Positions 27,188 to 35,911 are shown, counted from the first letter of the stretch. The stretch: DNA of 64,000 nucleotides from Paenibacillus sp. FSL R5-0341 (GCF_037975235.1 NZ_CP150241.1:372001-436000); one strand, 5' to 3'. A program made the numbers and translations. The notes: generated by a model not told the origin, from the letters alone.

Positions 27188-28303
27188 TTATGCTTGTGCT
27201 GTCTTGGGCAGTAAAAGGGTAACGGTGGTCCCTTCGCCAGGCTCGGAAGACACTCTTAACGTTCCTCCTGCACCACGGGCACGCTCTTCCATGCTGAACA
27301 ATCCAACGCCATTGCCAGCGGTTGCTTCGCTGAATCCAGCCCCCTGGTCTTCAATAATAACCATCGTCATGTCCTCAGCATCTTCGACAGTAACACGTGC
27401 CTCGGAAACATCGGCATACTTTGCGACATTCGTTAAGGCTTCCTGAATAATCCGGTATATGGAAATCTCCCGATTCATCTCCAGTCGCTTGCGCAAATTA
27501 CATTCCAGATCGACTTCGATTCCGTAGTGACGGGTGTAATTCTCAATATACGTCCGAATGGCCGGAACAACACCCAGATCATCCAGAACGGATGGTCTCA
27601 GCTCCCATGCCATACCGCGCACATCTTCCATGATGCCCGTGACCTGCTTCCGCAGTGCTTCAACACCCGGTTGAGGCTGGTCTGCCAGCAGTCGGTCCAT
27701 CTGAATAACCAGAGAGAAGAGACTCTGCCCAATCCCGTCATGCAGTTCACGTGAGATCCGACGTCGTTCCTCTTCCTGAATGTTCATCACTTGGGACATC
27801 ATCTTCTGTAATTCGGCTTCGACGGATTTCAGCTTGGTTACCTCACTACGTACAGCCAGGTATTGATAGGGTTCACCGTCATTATCGAGGAAAGGCACGA
27901 TGGTGGTGTTAACCCAATAATAACTGCCATCCCTGGCACGATTGCGAATTTCCCCGTTCCAAACCTTACCTGAGGATATCGTGTCCCACAGGTTTTTCAT
28001 AAAGGTCTTGCCATGGTATCCGGAATTAATGATTCGATGATCTTTACCGATCAGTTCCTCGCGCTCATACTGCGAGATTTCACAGAATTTATCATTCACA
28101 TATTGGATTTTCCCTTTGCGGTCCGTGAGGGCAACGATAGAGGACTCATCCAGAGCAAATTTCAGATCACTTAGTTGATGAAGGGAACCTTTCAACCGGC
28201 TGCGAAATTCGTTATCCGTAATATGATTGTCGATTTCGTTCAGCAGGAGCCGTACGGGTTGGTCTGCGAGTCCACTTAGTCTGTTCTTGCGTGCACTACT
28301 CAA
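27188..28303 (-). CDS. PAS-domain sensor histidine kinase (NarL/DegS type)
   Basis: A 371-aa soluble kinase. A PAS/PAC domain at about residues 50-165 (IVALTDRKGKIQYVNDKFCE; GKVWNGEIRNRARDGSYYWV) precedes a HisKA_3 phospho-acceptor (EEERRRISRELHDGIGQSLF, His near 189) and a HATPase_c domain (EALTNVAKYADVSEA N-box; DQGAGF and GVGLFSMEERA G-boxes). No membrane segment, so it senses a cytoplasmic signal. The PAS domain lacks the cysteine cluster of oxygen-sensing NreB. The start is TTG 28303, which overlaps the response regulator gene by 8 bp, with AAGGGG upstream. Confidence 0.92.
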   Translation of the reverse strand: MSSARKNRLSGLADQPVRLLLNEIDNHITDNEFRSRLKGSLHQLSDLKFALDESSIVALTDRKGKIQYVNDKFCEISQYEREELIGKDHRIINSGYHGKTFMKNLWDTISSGKVWNGEIRNRARDGSYYWVNTTIVPFLDNDGEPYQYLAVRSEVTKLKSVEAELQKMMSQVMNIQEEERRRISRELHDGIGQSLFSLVIQMDRLLADQPQPGVEALRKQVTGIMEDVRGMAWELRPSVLDDLGVVPAIRTYIENYTRHYGIEVDLECNLRKRLEMNREISIYRIIQEALTNVAKYADVSEARVTVEDAEDMTMVIIEDQGAGFSEATAGNGVGLFSMEERARGAGGTLRVSSEPGEGTTVTLLLPKTAQA

Positions 28304-28946
28304 AGTTCAGCAACCCCTTTTTCATGGCGAACTTCACAAGTTCGGGTCTTGTACGCAGACCAAGTTTCTCCATCAGATTGCTTTTATGGGATTCGACCGT
28401 TTTGACACTGATGATCAGATGTTCGGCGATCTCCTTGTTGGCGTAGCCTTTGGCAATCCAGGACAAAATCTCTTTCTCCCGCTCGGATAACGTGTCATAC
28501 GGTCCGGCGTTTTCCTGTTTGGCTTTGTCCAGGTATTCACTCATCAGCCGCTTGGTTGCACTGGGGTACAGATAGGCGCTACCCTCTGCTACGGAACGAA
28601 TCGCGGCAAGCAATTCTTCATGCGGCGCACTTTTGAGTATATATCCGGATGCTCCCGCGTGGATGGCGCGGAACAGATATTCTTCATCGTCATGCATGGT
28701 TAGTATCAAAATGGAGACATCCGGCATCAATTTCTTCAATTCAGCCGTAGCCGTCAGACCGTCTTTGCCCGGTGGCATGCTGAAATCCATCAATACCACA
28801 TCTGGCTTCAATTCTTGAGCCTTGGCAATGGCTTCATCGCCGTCAGCGGCATCTCCAACGATATGTATATCATTCTTTCCTTCGAGTAAGGCGATCAGCC
28901 CGGAACGCACGACGACATGGTCGTCTACAACTAATAGTTGAATCAC
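28296..28946 (-). CDS. NarL/LuxR-type response regulator
   Basis: A 216-aa two-domain regulator. The receiver has Asp residues VVDDHVVVR and the phosphorylation site VLMDFSMP (Asp near 54), then TMHDDEEY and the Lys in ILKSAPHE. The C-terminal LuxR HTH reads LSEREKEILSWIAKGYANKE and ISVKTVESHKSNLMEKLGL. It starts at GTG 28946 with AGGGGG 7 bp upstream. It is the cognate partner of the overlapping PAS kinase. The neighbourhood (GAF protein, Fnr) points to control of anaerobic or nitrate respiration as in NreBC, but targets are unknown. Confidence 0.93.
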   Translation of the reverse strand: MIQLLVVDDHVVVRSGLIALLEGKNDIHIVGDAADGDEAIAKAQELKPDVVLMDFSMPPGKDGLTATAELKKLMPDVSILILTMHDDEEYLFRAIHAGASGYILKSAPHEELLAAIRSVAEGSAYLYPSATKRLMSEYLDKAKQENAGPYDTLSEREKEILSWIAKGYANKEIAEHLIISVKTVESHKSNLMEKLGLRTRPELVKFAMKKGLLNFE

Positions 28947-28991
28947 ATGATTTCCCCCTGTCCGCTTCCTCAGTTCTATCTATATCATAAC

Positions 28992-29033
28992 AAAAAAAGA
29001 AGCGATTCAGAGCTTAAATCTCCGAATGGCTTC
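28992..29033 (-). terminator. Rho-independent terminator between GAF and response regulator genes
   Basis: On the minus strand GAAGCCATTC / GAATCGCTTC (one mismatch) with a 15-nt loop region precedes seven Ts. It separates the NreA-like gene from the two-component genes. Confidence 0.75.
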
Positions 29034-29055
29034 TCTCACTCTATAGTTCAAACTT

Positions 29056-29487
29056 TTATCCAAACACCTTCGGCTGAAGATGTAGAGCGACTTGCTCCGT
29101 CTGCCGGACCATGTCCGGTGAGAAGGTACAAGGCAGTCTGCTGCCAACGAGCAGCACGGCGCCAGGCACGCTTCCTTCCTGGAACACAGGTACCGCTATG
29201 GCACTTACCAGCCGCTCAGCAAGCATTAACGGGCAGCGACCGGGTGTATGCTCCCCGGTGGATTGTGCATCAGATCGGGCTGTGCGTCCAGTCCGAAGGG
29301 CTGTGCCTACCAGATCTTGTCCGGGACGCATTTCCATGCGTTTCACCCGTTCATTACTAGCCCCAGAGGTATACTTCCAGCGCAGCATCGTCCCGTTCAG
29401 ACAGGCAAGTCCGCAGAAGTCGCTGGATGTGTTCAGGCGCAGGCCGTCGATCATCTCCTGAATGCCAGATGGCAGTTCATCATGCAT
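29056..29487 (-). CDS. GAF-domain protein, NreA-like
   Basis: A 143-aa single-domain protein. The GAF fold is seen from FCGLACLNGTMLRWKYTSG through CPLMLAERLVSAIAVPVF to AVLLVGSRLPCTFS. The size and CPLM-AERLVSAIAVPV pattern match NreA, the nitrate receptor that modulates the NreBC kinase. Here the gene stands just upstream of a NarL-type pair but is separated from it by a terminator, so expression may differ. ATG 29487 has GGAAG 9 bp upstream. It is divergent from the Fnr gene. Nitrate binding is inference. Confidence 0.75.
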   Translation of the reverse strand: MHDELPSGIQEMIDGLRLNTSSDFCGLACLNGTMLRWKYTSGASNERVKRMEMRPGQDLVGTALRTGRTARSDAQSTGEHTPGRCPLMLAERLVSAIAVPVFQEGSVPGAVLLVGSRLPCTFSPDMVRQTEQVALHLQPKVFG

Positions 29488-29740
29488 GAGAGGACACTTC
29501 CTTTTTCGGAATTATAACGTACGTAAAGTAGAATCAATATCATTAACCTTTGCTAGGATCATCTTAAAGTAAGGGTATTACGATGTTAGTTCTATTGTAG
29601 TCCCTTTCTCGTACATTGTAATTCAGGGAAAACCCCTATTTCCGTTCTAGAATCTACTGAACCTGGGCCGTGGAGGGTTCCTGAATAAGGTGCACCAAGG
29701 GATTGAAGAAATGCGAAGGATGAGGCATATCGGTGAAATG

Positions 29741-29756
29741 TGACTTTTCTCACAGC
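29741..29756. promoter_or_regulatory. FNR box upstream of fnr
   Basis: TGTGACTTTTCTCACA is a perfect match to the Bacillus FNR consensus TGTGA-N6-TCACA. It lies ~107 bp before the fnr start in the 29488-29862 divergent gap; a GGTAAT at 29786 would be a -10 about 30 bp downstream of the box. Autoactivation under anoxia is inferred. A second weak -10 (TATGAT) lies at 29822. Confidence 0.7.
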
Positions 29757-29862
29757 AAATTCAGGGAGTTTCTCGCCAAGGATCAGGTAATCCCCCGATA
29801 ACCCTGAAGCTACTTTCGCGATATGATAGATACATAAGGAATCACGGAGGGGGACGAAGGTT

Positions 29863-30639
29863 ATGGGTACAGTATTTGTAGAAAGAACAACCCAAAGAAC
29901 AGAGCAGAAACAAACGGAGGCGGGCAAAATGACACGAGAAACAGGCGGAATCCTTTCGTTCGTTACACCTGAGCAATGGGACCTGATTGAAGCGAAAATG
30001 CAGCCCAAACGGGTAAAGTCGGGGTATAGTCTCTTTCTCGAAGGCGATGAAGCCGGATATCTGTACTACATTCGTTCGGGACGAGTGAAAATGACCAAGT
30101 CGACGGAGGATGGCAAGGAAATTATTTTATCCATTCAGCAAAGCGGCGATCTCATCGGTGAATTCGGGGGCATCGGCGGATTGAATCATAGCTACAGTGC
30201 AGAGATGGCGGAAAAAGGGGAACTGGCCATTATCTCGCTTAGCGACCTGGAAAGTATACTCAGCAAACATGGCGACCTTGCTTTGAAATTCTTGCAATGG
30301 ATGGCACTGTCGCAGCGAATCACTCAGTCGAGATTCCGTGATTTGCTGCTCTATGGCAAGGCGGGTGCACTCGCTTCGACTCTGATCCGTGCTAGCAACT
30401 CGTATGGCAAGACTACACCGGATGGCATCGTGCTAGACATGAAGCTGAACCATACCGAGCTTGCCGAGATGATCGGAGCGACCCGGGAGAGTGTAACGCG
30501 GATGCTGGGGGCATGGAAGGAACAAGGTACGCTAGATATGATGGACGGCAAACTGATGATTCGGGATCTGGAAGCCTTGCGCTGCATGTGCGGATGTCCG
30601 ACATTCCCAAGCTGCCCGGCAGAGCTGTGCCGATTGTAA
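29863..30639 (+). CDS. fnr: Crp/Fnr family regulator with C-terminal cysteine cluster
   Basis: A 258-aa Crp/Fnr protein: N-terminal cNMP-binding-like beta-roll (VKSGYSLFLEGDEAGYLYYI; GDLIGEFGGIGG), long dimerisation helix (~140-160), and a C-terminal winged HTH (LNHTELAEMIGATRESVTRM). The last 18 residues carry five cysteines (241, 243, 245, 251, 256), as in Bacillus-type Fnr whose oxygen-sensing [4Fe-4S] cluster is bound at the C-terminus. It should activate anaerobic genes at TGTGA-N6-TCACA sites, one of which lies upstream. GGAGGGGG precedes ATG 29863. Confidence 0.92.
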   Translation: MGTVFVERTTQRTEQKQTEAGKMTRETGGILSFVTPEQWDLIEAKMQPKRVKSGYSLFLEGDEAGYLYYIRSGRVKMTKSTEDGKEIILSIQQSGDLIGEFGGIGGLNHSYSAEMAEKGELAIISLSDLESILSKHGDLALKFLQWMALSQRITQSRFRDLLLYGKAGALASTLIRASNSYGKTTPDGIVLDMKLNHTELAEMIGATRESVTRMLGAWKEQGTLDMMDGKLMIRDLEALRCMCGCPTFPSCPAELCRL

Positions 30640-30705
30640 GTTAGCTTGTCCGGGTGTTCCGAGGCTTCACCTCCATTGGCGATTGGGGTCGTTACGGAGA
30701 GTAAG

Positions 30706-30742
30706 AAAAAGCTGGCATCCGTATCGGTGGTGTCAGCTTTTT
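30706..30742 (+). terminator. Terminator after fnr
   Basis: Stem AAAAAGCTGGCATCC / GGTGGTGTCAGCTTTTT with wobbles; it lies between convergent genes and could serve both strands. Confidence 0.75.
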
Positions 30743-30766
30743 GGTGTGCGCGGAGAATACGAAGAA

Positions 30767-31324
30767 TTACATATGTAACGTTTGGTCTCCATTGGTTGCC
30801 CCATATTCACTGGCGAGAATCGAATAGAGCACCGAATCATGAAAGGAGCCTTTGTAGAACCAGTGCTCTCGCAGCAGACCTTCACGCTGCATACCAATCT
30901 TCTTCATAACGTTCTCCGAAGCCGTGTTGTGCGGACGACATTTAGCGTAAATGCGGTGAATGCCAAGTTCGTTGAAACCGAAACCCAGTAAAGCGCGAGC
31001 TGCTTCAGCGGCATAACCTTTCCCTTGGTAAGCAGGGTTGAGGACGTAACCGATCTCTGCATTGGTTTTCTCCATAACGTGAATGCCGACTCCCCCAAGG
31101 AGAGTCCCGTCACTTTTTAAACATATCGCAAGTTCAAAGCCCTCTCGTGGATGTGCCTGCTGCGTGTCCAATACAAACTGCACGTATGCCCGTGTATCCT
31201 CTTCCGTATTCGGTCCCCATGCTGTATGCTGTGTAACTTCCGTCATGGAGGTATAGGCATGAATTCTCTCCCAGTCGGTCTCCCGAATCTCCCGGATGAT
31301 CAATCTGTCCGTCTCCAATTGCAT
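30767..31324 (-). CDS. GNAT family N-acetyltransferase (RimJ/RimL type)
   Basis: A 185-aa GNAT protein. It opens with the RimJ/L signature METDRLIIRE-like (MQLETDRLIIREIRETDW), has IGYVLNPAYQGKGYAAEAARALLGFGF as acetyl-CoA binding motif A, and HRIYAKCRPHNTASENVMKKIGM as motif B. It acetylates an amino group on a protein N-terminus or a small molecule; substrate unknown. AAAGGAG lies 10 bp before ATG 31324. Stands alone. Confidence 0.92.
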   Translation of the reverse strand: MQLETDRLIIREIRETDWERIHAYTSMTEVTQHTAWGPNTEEDTRAYVQFVLDTQQAHPREGFELAICLKSDGTLLGGVGIHVMEKTNAEIGYVLNPAYQGKGYAAEAARALLGFGFNELGIHRIYAKCRPHNTASENVMKKIGMQREGLLREHWFYKGSFHDSVLYSILASEYGATNGDQTLHM

Positions 31325-31447
31325 CGTTGTTCACTCCTTTACGTTTGATAACTTTAATGTACATTGTACAACAAAAATAGCCCACAACAGATTCAACGAA
31401 TGAATCGGTTATGAGCCATGATGTAGATCTATGATGTATGTGGAATG

Positions 31448-31603
31448 CTATTGTGGTTGTTTACATTGAACTGCGGGATACGTATACGCCAGCTTGCGGA
31501 TAATTTCCTTTTGCCATTTCGTATCACCCAGATTGGTTGCCAGGTTCAGAAGATCCAAGTAATCGTCAAGCTGCAGGTCAGCCTTTTGCAGAGGTGTATT
31601 CAT
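31448..31603 (-). CDS. 51-aa small protein behind a Fur box
   Basis: A short gene of 51 codons. ATG 31603 has AAAGGGG 11 bp upstream and ends at TAG 31448. The product begins MNTPLQKADLQLDDYLDLLN and continues with a helical, amphipathic stretch (GDTKWQKEIIRKLAYTYPA); it has no signal peptide or membrane segment. A perfect Fur box lies 78 bp upstream on the promoter side. Small Fur-controlled proteins (FbpA/B type) help iron-sparing regulation in Bacillus, but this sequence is not one of those that I recognise. I infer an iron-starvation role only from the site. Confidence 0.6.
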   Translation of the reverse strand: MNTPLQKADLQLDDYLDLLNLATNLGDTKWQKEIIRKLAYTYPAVQCKQPQ

Positions 31604-31680
31604 TCGATGTTCGTTCCCCTTTATCTATAAAATCGTAAAATCATATGCAGTAGACAGGTACATAGAGACAAGTTCAATAA

Positions 31681-31695
31681 TGATAATCATTATCA
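31681..31695. promoter_or_regulatory. Fur box (perfect 7-1-7)
   Basis: TGATAATCATTATCA equals the Bacillus 7-1-7 Fur consensus TGATAAT-N-ATTATCA at all 14 specified bases. It abuts a TTGAAC (-35-like, minus strand 31677-31672) with a weak TCTACT 17 bp on, pointing to the 51-aa gene. Confidence 0.75.
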
Positions 31696-31756
31696 CAGTT
31701 ATTTACTCATTATGCAATGAACGATGGCAAAATGCAATCCCAAGTCCGTAATGAAT

Positions 31757-32050
31757 TCAACTTTTTTCTGAAAACAGGCTCATCCACAGCACATAGGGGA
31801 TGTATACACCCAGATATGCAGCCGGATACAGGAACCAGCCATTCAGCAGGAAATGGTGAATCTCGGTGGTGAATGTGGTCATATGGGCATTGGTCGCATA
31901 CACATCACCTGCGATGACCGTTGCCGCACTATAAAAGCAGAGCAGCGCAACAATATGGAACAGTCGGGTAACCATCCGAGAACGAAGTGCAACATAAGCC
32001 ATAATTAGAGGAACAATCAACAAAGGTATTAAAAATATAAGCTTCGTCAT
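31757..32050 (-). CDS. Small membrane protein, unknown (3 TM)
   Basis: A 97-aa protein with three hydrophobic segments (MTKLIFLIPLLIVPLIMAYVA; HIVALLCFYSAATVIAGDVY; FLYPAAYLGVYIPYVLWMSL). GAAGGAG lies 13 bp before ATG 32050. It has the same orientation as the 51-aa gene but lies upstream of the Fur box, so it is probably transcribed separately. I recognise no family. Confidence 0.7.
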   Translation of the reverse strand: MTKLIFLIPLLIVPLIMAYVALRSRMVTRLFHIVALLCFYSAATVIAGDVYATNAHMTTFTTEIHHFLLNGWFLYPAAYLGVYIPYVLWMSLFSEKS

Positions 32051-32226
32051 AATCTATCATCTACTCCTTCGACTATGTAAGGTATGATCAACAGTATGGG
32101 CAAATAGACTCAACTTCTAAACTTTTTCATAAATTTTACAAAAATATAGAGGAATTCATCATATGAACAATTAAATTAAAGGAGGATAACCCATTATCAG
32201 GTAATTTGGAGGAGGAGAAAGGGAAT

Positions 32227-33792
32227 ATGAAGAAGGCGTTATGGCAGCACTGGATCGGGGCATTCCTGGTCTTTATCATGATGGCAACCGCATTGCTCGG
32301 GCCGGGTTCGCAAAGTCCGGTACAAGCTGCAGCACCACTTACTGTATCTCAGGCCATCGCTGCCCAGAGCGGTGGAGGAACGGCAACGGTTGAAGGGATC
32401 ATTGTTGGACATGCTACCGGCTCGCTTACAGCCAAGTTTACATCTCCGTATGCCAATGATTTTAATGTTCTGATTGCAGATTCAGCGTCAGAGCGAACCA
32501 ACGCCAGATTATTGGATGTACAAGTTCCCGCATCTTTCCGTTCGCAATATGGACTGGCTTCCAATCCGAGTCTTGTAGGTAAAAAGATCATCGTAACCGG
32601 AACCTTAGGTGCCTACAACAGCTATGCAGGAGTCAAAAACCCAACGTCCATCGCGCTTTCCTCCGGAACAACCAATCCTGATCCAGAACCGAACCCAGGT
32701 ACAACATTACCGGATGGTACTGGCAAGAAAGTATTGTTCGATAATACCCATGCCCAGACAGCAGGTGCTGCCGACTGGATTATTGACGGGGCATTTTCGG
32801 ATTTTGCCACTGGTCTGCGAAACGCAGGCTTTGCCGTGGATCAGCTGGAACGCAGTATCCCGTATACATTTGGTGAGCAAGCCATCACCTATAATAAATT
32901 GAAAGATTACCACGTCTTTGTCATCGGCGAAGCCAACGTGCCGTTCAAGGCGACTGAGCAGGCTGCGCTGGTGCAGTATGTACAGAACGGAGGAAGTATC
33001 TTCTTCATCTCCGATCACTATAATGCAGACCGCAACAAAAATCGCTGGGATTCTTCCGAAGTATTCAACGGTTATCGCCGTGGTGCCTTTCTGAATCCAG
33101 CCAAAGGCATGTCTTCGGCTGAAGCTGAATCACCTGCCATGCAGGGTGTGATTAGCTCCGATTGGCTGGCGACGAACTTTGGTGTTCGTTTCCGCTACAA
33201 TGCTCTCGGCGATGTGAACGCATCGGATATCGTTGCACCTGCACAATCCTTCGGCATTACGGCTGGCGTTAATTCTGTAGCCATGCATGCCGGATCGACC
33301 ATTGCAATTATGGACCCGAACAAGGCCAAAGGCTTGGTGTACGTACCAAGTGGTGTGTCCAAGTGGGGGAATGCCGTGGATCAGGGCGTATACAATGGTG
33401 GTGGACGAGCTGAAGGAGCCTATGCCGCCATCGCGAAGATTGGTGCGGGCAAAGCCGCATTTATCGGCGACTCTTCCCCTGTAGAAGACGCTACTCCGAA
33501 ATATTTGCGAGAAGAGACTGGTGCTACCAAGAAGACTTATGATGGATTCAAAGAAGTGGATGATGCTACTTTCCTCGTGAATACCGTGAAATGGCTCGCA
33601 GTCAAAGAGAGCTATACCAGTCTGGCGCAAGTGCCAGGACTGACATTGGATACGGCAACAAGCCTGCTTCCGATGGAAGCTCCGGCTGCATCGACCGAGC
33701 CGCAACTTGAGCCGTGGGCTGCACCCGCAGCAGGGTACAAGTGGTATGACCCGACTACATTTAAGGCAGGTTCATACGGAAAAGCTCAATAA
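32227..33792 (+). CDS. Secreted protein with OB-fold (YhcR-type) and GATase-like domains
   Basis: A ~521-aa exported protein. ATG 32227 follows GGAGGAGGAG by 10 bp and gives a typical signal peptide (MKKALWQHWIGAFLVF ... VQA-A). Residues ~40-145 form the OB-fold found at the N-terminus of B. subtilis YhcR-like nucleases (LTVSQAIAAQSGGGTATVEG; GKKIIVTGTLGAYN). A Pro-rich linker (NPDPEPNPGT) leads to a ~340-residue domain with a class I GATase/ThuA-like look (KVLFDNTHAQTAGAADW; VFVIGEANVPF; GGSIFFISDHYNADRN). No nuclease motif is visible. Possibly binds or processes extracellular nucleic acid or polysaccharide; uncertain. Confidence 0.75.
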   Translation: MKKALWQHWIGAFLVFIMMATALLGPGSQSPVQAAAPLTVSQAIAAQSGGGTATVEGIIVGHATGSLTAKFTSPYANDFNVLIADSASERTNARLLDVQVPASFRSQYGLASNPSLVGKKIIVTGTLGAYNSYAGVKNPTSIALSSGTTNPDPEPNPGTTLPDGTGKKVLFDNTHAQTAGAADWIIDGAFSDFATGLRNAGFAVDQLERSIPYTFGEQAITYNKLKDYHVFVIGEANVPFKATEQAALVQYVQNGGSIFFISDHYNADRNKNRWDSSEVFNGYRRGAFLNPAKGMSSAEAESPAMQGVISSDWLATNFGVRFRYNALGDVNASDIVAPAQSFGITAGVNSVAMHAGSTIAIMDPNKAKGLVYVPSGVSKWGNAVDQGVYNGGGRAEGAYAAIAKIGAGKAAFIGDSSPVEDATPKYLREETGATKKTYDGFKEVDDATFLVNTVKWLAVKESYTSLAQVPGLTLDTATSLLPMEAPAASTEPQLEPWAAPAAGYKWYDPTTFKAGSYGKAQ

Positions 33793-33826
33793 GTGAAATA
33801 GGCAAAGATCAAATTATTATGCGAAT

Positions 33827-33867
33827 AGGGCCTGACCGTGAAGGTTTGCGGACAGGCTCTTTTTTTA
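33827..33867 (+). terminator. Rho-independent terminator
   Basis: AGGGCCTGACCG / CGGACAGGCTCT stem (one wobble, one mismatch), 10-nt loop, seven Ts. Confidence 0.8.
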
Positions 33868-33952
33868 CTTGTTATACCCGTTGCAATAAGACCTTGATTA
33901 GCTCATACAGCCTTGCTGTCATTGCATAAATACCTGCTCCGAAGGGGAAGTT

Positions 33953-34015
33953 ATGGGTACTAATGATGTGGTGCGAGGTACAACAGGTCCAACCCAAAAA
34001 GGAGGCGACGAATGA
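33953..34015 (+). CDS. Possible 20-codon leader peptide in front of cdaS
   Basis: ATG 33953 has AAGGGGAAG just upstream. The frame (MGTNDVVRGTTGPTQKGGDE) ends in TGA that overlaps the ATG of cdaS, and its last codons contain the cdaS ribosome binding site. Such an arrangement could couple cdaS translation to the leader. It could also be chance. Confidence 0.3.
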   Translation: MGTNDVVRGTTGPTQKGGDE

Positions 34016-34641
34016 TGAATCGGCAAGCAGACTGTGACAGTTCTTCGATGAGACAGAAGCTCAAGGCGGACCTCCATCGTGTGGCGGATCGAATGAATCT
34101 GACGTTATCCCGGTTTGACAATGACAGTGCCTGTCTGTTGGGACAATTTGCAGAGATTCGAGCGGAGATCAAGCAGATCGAGGTACTCGCCTCTTCGTTT
34201 TATCTGGATTGTTATCTGTCACCCTTTACCGAGAAGTTTGCCGAATTAACATCGAGCGTACAGCATCTATCTGACCGGAGATATGGTGCGCTGATTGTGA
34301 TTGAACGCGAAGTTCCGTTGGAGTCGATCATCCATTCAGGGGTGGCGGTGGATGCGAGAGTGACGCATGCGTTGCTGGAATCGCTGTTCATTCCCGGTGC
34401 GCCTCTGCATGACGGGGCCGTACTAATTCGTGGCAATCAGATCGTATCCGCGGGAAATGTGTTGCCATTGTCGCAGGCAGAAGTGCATGAACGAAAGATC
34501 GGCACCCGTCATCGCGCTGCGTTGGGACTAAGCGAATTGACGGATGCGGTTGTGCTGGTCGTTTCTGAAGAGACGGGGCAGGCCTCATTCGCTGTAGATG
34601 GCGATTTGCATCCAATCAATGTGGTTGAGATCCTTTCTTAA
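34012..34641 (+). CDS. cdaS: Diadenylate cyclase CdaS (sporulation type)
   Basis: A 209-aa soluble cyclic-di-AMP synthase. Residues ~1-70 form the two-helix autoinhibitory region typical of CdaS (B. subtilis YojJ, 207 aa). The DisA_N catalytic domain follows with HDGAVLIRG (DGA near residue 134) and GTRHRAALG (RHR near 166). It makes c-di-AMP from two ATP, in B. subtilis during spore formation for later germination. AAGGAGG lies 6 bp before ATG 34012. No membrane anchor (CdaA) and no DNA-binding domain (DisA), so CdaS is the best match. Confidence 0.92.
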   Translation: MMNRQADCDSSSMRQKLKADLHRVADRMNLTLSRFDNDSACLLGQFAEIRAEIKQIEVLASSFYLDCYLSPFTEKFAELTSSVQHLSDRRYGALIVIEREVPLESIIHSGVAVDARVTHALLESLFIPGAPLHDGAVLIRGNQIVSAGNVLPLSQAEVHERKIGTRHRAALGLSELTDAVVLVVSEETGQASFAVDGDLHPINVVEILS

Positions 34642-34778
34642 AATGTGAACCGATGCTTCTCTGACATTGCGATGTGATTTTGCACAAACTGGGTATTCAT
34701 GGGTACAATAGAGGATGGTAATTAAATAGAGAACACTGCGATAGGATCGCAAAAATGGTTGGAGGAGACGGTTAGCAC

Positions 34779-35885
34779 ATGAGTTGGTTTGAAGCAATGG
34801 AGCATCACGATTATGAGGAACTGGTTCTGTGCCAGGATCGAAATTCAGGGTTAAAAGCAATTATCGCCATACACGACACTACACTCGGCCCTGCGCTGGG
34901 AGGGACGCGGATGTGGACTTACGCTTCAGAAGAAGCAGCCATTGAAGATGCCCTGCGCCTTGCCCGTGGTATGACATATAAGAATGCGATATCAGGCCTC
35001 AATCTGGGCGGCGGCAAGACCGTTATCATCGGAGATCCGCGGCGTGACAAAAACGAAGCGATGTTTCGGGCGTTTGGACGATATATTCAAGGATTGAACG
35101 GACGTTATATCACGGCCGAGGATGTGGGAACGACGGAAGAAGACATGAACTTGATCTATCAGGAAACTGATTATGTAACAGGCATCTCGGCAAGTTATGG
35201 TTCATCCGGGAATCCATCGCCTGCAACGGCTTGGGGTGTATATCGCGGGATCAAGGCAGCAGCCAAAGAAGCATTTGGAACAAATATGCTGGAAGGCAAA
35301 ACGATAGCGGTTCAAGGCGTGGGCAATGTCGCAATGCATCTATGCAAATATCTGTATGAGGAAGGTGCACGTCTGATCGTTACGGATATCCATAAGGACT
35401 CGGTCAAGCAGGCTGTGGATCGCTTCGGCGCGACCGCTGTGGATCCCGCAGACATCACGGGTGTGGATTGTGATATCTATGCACCATGTGCGCTGGGTGG
35501 CACGATTAATGACGACACACTCAAGACGCTCAAGGCGAAGGTGGTCGCGGGCTGTGCGAATAATCAGCTTCTAGAGACCCGTCATGGAGATCAACTATAT
35601 GATATGGGCATCGTATACGCGCCTGACTACGTCATCAATGCTGGTGGTGTGATCAATATTGCAGATGAGCTGAATGGTTACAACGCGGATCGGGCGTGGA
35701 GCAAGATCGGAGAGATCTATACCAATTTGGAGAAAATATTCGAAAGCTCACGTACCGAAGGCATCGCAACTTATGTTGCCGCAGATCGTCTGGCTGAGCG
35801 ACGGATCGAACAGATGAAGAATACGCGTAGCACATTCCTGCAGAATGGTCATCACGCTTTGAGTTCCCGGAGATTGCGTAAGTAA
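34779..35885 (+). CDS. bcd: Leucine (branched-chain amino acid) dehydrogenase
   Basis: A 368-aa Glu/Leu/Phe/Val dehydrogenase. It oxidatively deaminates leucine/valine/isoleucine to 2-keto acids with NAD+. Visible: [14 protein letters not shown], the catalytic-lysine loop [13 protein letters not shown], the Rossmann motif [11 protein letters not shown], and [12 protein letters not shown]. Length is as for family members. GGAGGAG lies 13 bp before ATG 34779. Keto acids would feed branched-chain fatty acid synthesis. Here it stands alone rather than in a bkd operon. Confidence 0.94.
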   Translation: MSWFEAMEHHDYEELVLCQDRNSGLKAIIAIHDTTLGPALGGTRMWTYASEEAAIEDALRLARGMTYKNAISGLNLGGGKTVIIGDPRRDKNEAMFRAFGRYIQGLNGRYITAEDVGTTEEDMNLIYQETDYVTGISASYGSSGNPSPATAWGVYRGIKAAAKEAFGTNMLEGKTIAVQGVGNVAMHLCKYLYEEGARLIVTDIHKDSVKQAVDRFGATAVDPADITGVDCDIYAPCALGGTINDDTLKTLKAKVVAGCANNQLLETRHGDQLYDMGIVYAPDYVINAGGVINIADELNGYNADRAWSKIGEIYTNLEKIFESSRTEGIATYVAADRLAERRIEQMKNTRSTFLQNGHHALSSRRLRK

Positions 35886-35911
35886 GCTTCATCCATTCAT
35901 CGTATAATCTG

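Noticed and set aside
27188..28303. PAS kinase as a true oxygen-sensing NreB
   Set aside because: The PAS region has one cysteine only, so the [4Fe-4S] ligands of NreB are missing.
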